Source of the DNA: Clostridiales bacterium
Lineage (GTDB): Bacteria; Bacillota; Clostridia; Peptostreptococcales; NVVX01
DNA: 63,092 nucleotides
NCBI GenBank assembly: GCA_021129775.1
Contig: JAJOKP010000043.1
Coordinates: 1 to 63,092 of the forward strand
Direction: 5' to 3'
In this document: piece after piece, positions 61,493 to 63,092 of the stretch
Layout: the number at the start of each line of letters is the position of its first letter
Position numbering within the stretch: the first letter of the stretch is position 1
Translations under genes and position numbers: made by a program
Notes under the pieces: model-generated
Database searches by the model: none
The model's input: the letters and a program-made list of their open reading frames with translations, nothing else
Told to the model about the DNA's origin: nothing

Positions 61493-62685
61493 CTACTCAT
61501 TCAATTCGATTTGTTTTTTGATTCCTATGTCTTCGATAACCTCGGCCCATAACTGGGCTTGCATATAATCACCAATCACCTTAAATTCAATCTTTGTATC
61601 TACTATTTCACTTTCTTTCGAAACTTTACTCTCTAGAACTTCTAAAAGTACTTTATGAAGGGCTTCTCTTACATTTTCATGTTCTAGCCTTCTTGTCACT
61701 TCGATTACTTCAAAGTGTTCTATATGTATTGCTTCTACAAAGATTTCTCTATTCCTGCAATTTACTATTTCGTAATTTTTCTTTTCTGTAATGTATTTAT
61801 CAAACTTAACTTCTTCTTTACCAATGTTGTATTCCGTCTCACCTAAAAAAACAATTATTTCACTAAGTCTATTTCCAGTTTTTTTCTGCACTATTTTAAA
61901 CAATGGGTGTGTTTCTTCTAACTCATAATATGTTCTTGCATATACTTCACCAAATGCATGTGTAAGTATCAATTTATAAATATTCTCCCTAAATAAAACG
62001 CCAGATATCAACAAGTCTCCCTCTGCAACAATATCACCTTTTTTAACTACTGCATCTCCACCACGTGCAATTATGCTCTCAATAACGCCATTCTTTCTTG
62101 CCACAACATTAGCTGGAATATTTTTGTCTGCTCTATTAGGCGAAGGAACTTTCTCCGATATTTTAATTTCAGCGTAAACGCCTCTAATTTCAATACCCAC
62201 CCACGCCAATTCTGGAATATGTATCATTAAAAAATTCTCAATTGCCCTCAAGTCAATATTATGATGCCTTACTCCAGTTTTAAACCCCACTTCTTCTAAT
62301 TTCATCAAAACATTTTCTCTGCAAATTATATCATTACCTACTACATCAATCCTAAATATAAATCCGGAAAGGTAAAATAAAACAATAAAAGAAAAAAATG
62401 CCCAACTACTAGCATTTTTCTTTTTAAAAATTTATTTGTCCATTTTTTGTAGCTGTTCTCTTCAATAATACTGACTCGAAATCCATATCTCTTATAGAAT
62501 TCAACTAGCTTTTTATAGTTTTTTAAGTTGATTTTAAATTCTAACAGGGTATATTTTTCACGTTTTACATCCCAAATATCAATTCCCTTACTAATACATA
62601 AATTTAATATCTTCTCTAAAGCTAGTCCTTCTAACCTGACAGTTACAAAATTTTTAAAACATTTTCGAAGTCGCACTGGTAACAC
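61493..62685 (-). CDS. yqfD: Sporulation protein YqfD, apparently frameshifted
   Basis: A membrane protein of the SpoIV-like YqfD family. The N-terminal frame (62685-62341) has MLPVRLRKCFKNFVTVRLEG, and the C-terminal frame resumes as AFFSFIVLFYLSGFIFRIDV then VGNDIICRENVLMKLEEVGF, continuing with ENFLMIHIPELAWVGIEIRG to the stop at 61493. Joined they give about 397 residues, the normal length. The break is one base in the GGG at 62401-62403 (GTTGGGCATT should read GTTGGNGCATT). Either a lost G in a short run or a sequencing error. It lies 8 nt after yqfC and 38 nt before phnF. Confidence 0.82.
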
Positions 62686-62693
62686 TTCCTTTT

Positions 62694-62966
62694 TTAGGTT
62701 GAAAATATCAATCTCTCAATTTTACCGTTGATTGCTATTTCATCTGACGATATGCTCTTTAAATGTAGTTTTTCTCCTTCAATCGCTAATATTCCGTACC
62801 TAGTACTAATACGCATTTTTTTTTCTGTATATTCAATGATTCCCTTATGATTTTCAATGAAAATTTGAAGGTTCCCAATCATAACTACTTTAGATGTATC
62901 TAACATTATATCTTTCGGAAATTCTAAAAGTTCTGCAATAGATTCTTTTGCTTCATAGCTCTTCAT
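62694..62966 (-). CDS. yqfC: Sporulation protein YqfC
   Basis: A 90-residue protein of the YabP/YqfC family, which in Bacillus is expressed in the mother cell. Body: LLEFPKDIMLDTSKVVMIGN, LQIFIENHKGIIEYTEKKMR, ILAIEGEKLHLKSISSDEIA. Start taken at ATG 62966 (MKSYEAKES); the frame reaches upstream to 62990. Its neighbour is yqfD, the usual pair. Marks the organism as a probable spore-former. Confidence 0.88.
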   Translation of the reverse strand: MKSYEAKESIAELLEFPKDIMLDTSKVVMIGNLQIFIENHKGIIEYTEKKMRISTRYGILAIEGEKLHLKSISSDEIAINGKIERLIFST

Positions 62967-63092
62967 TAAAAGACACACCCCCATATACAAATATTATGCC
63001 TTTCAAGTACATATAGACCTAAAAAAGGACCTACATATTAGGGCTTGTGATAAAATAAGCTGTGCAATGTTGCGAAGGATTTTCGTTCATAA
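62967..63092. other. Upstream region of yqfC at the right window edge
   Basis: A+T-rich. On the minus strand TCTATAT-N13-CATAATAT (around 62995-63025) is loosely like a sigma-E promoter, which would suit yqfC; weak. A hairpin-like AGGTCCTTTTTTAGG sits beside it. No gene is complete here. Confidence 0.35.

Noticed and set aside
1-63092. tRNA, rRNA, tmRNA or SRP RNA genes
   Set aside because: I looked through all gaps for cloverleaf or conserved RNA segments and saw none; a covariance-model search would be decisive.

Overview
The window is A+T-rich DNA from a motile, probably endospore-forming Clostridia-type Firmicute. The evidence is the gene order of the fla operon ending at codY, the topA-dprA, rnhB-rbgA-rplS-trmD-rimM-khpA-rpsP-ffh-ylxM and rnc-smc-ftsY blocks, a pyrophosphate-type phosphofructokinase, the YqfC/YqfD sporulation pair, AGGAGG ribosome sites and many TTG starts. 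Almost everything is on the minus strand; the one clear plus-strand gene is a glutamate 2,3-aminomutase. No genus can be fixed from sequence alone.

Layout. 1-10.5 kb: a flagellar operon read right to left (flgB flgC fliE fliF fliG fliH fliI fliJ, a MotE/YlxF-like protein, fliK flgD, a small flagellar-operon protein, and the start of flgE cut by the window edge). 10.7-15.7 kb: codY, topA, dprA, plsC. 16.2-17.5 kb: glutamate 2,3-aminomutase, which makes the osmolyte beta-glutamate. 17.6-24.8 kb: yraN, rnhB, rbgA, rplS, an internally deleted IS200/IS605-type element, trmD, rimM, khpA, rpsP, ffh, ylxM, ogt. 24.9-30 kb: an orphan VbhA-like antitoxin, a membrane HD-GYP protein and a chemoreceptor. 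30.5-38.4 kb: pfp, ftsY, smc, rnc and an M23 peptidase. 38.6-40 kb: a pocket of decayed genes (DUF2087-like fragment, GNAT, methyltransferase). 40.4-49.3 kb: a small membrane protein, recO, era, cdd, a DUF3048 lipoprotein, DUF502, a dgkA-PAP2 fusion, ybeY, pgpH and phoH. 49.5-61.5 kb: a full carbon-phosphorus lyase system (phnF G H I J K M, an acetyltransferase, L, D, C, E, E) ending in a PHP-family phosphoesterase and a terminator. 61.5-63 kb: yqfD and yqfC.

How it fits together. In Bacillus and many clostridia yqfC-yqfD-phoH-pgpH-ybeY-dgkA-cdd-era-recO form one run. Here the same run is split between yqfD and phoH by about 12 kb of phosphonate genes, so the phn block looks like an insertion into a conserved operon. 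phnP and phnN are absent; the PHP protein at the end of the block probably does the PhnP job, as the PhnPP enzyme of Eggerthella does. phoH behind the block has its own promoter, whose -35 region carries a perfect Spo0A box core.

The intergenic spaces carry several families of long, near-perfect inverted repeats (REP/RAYT-like or MITE-like), often acting as terminators. Four genes carry reading-frame breaks (phnF, yqfD, a GNAT, a methyltransferase). Those in phnF and yqfD are single-base changes in homopolymers and could be sequencing errors.
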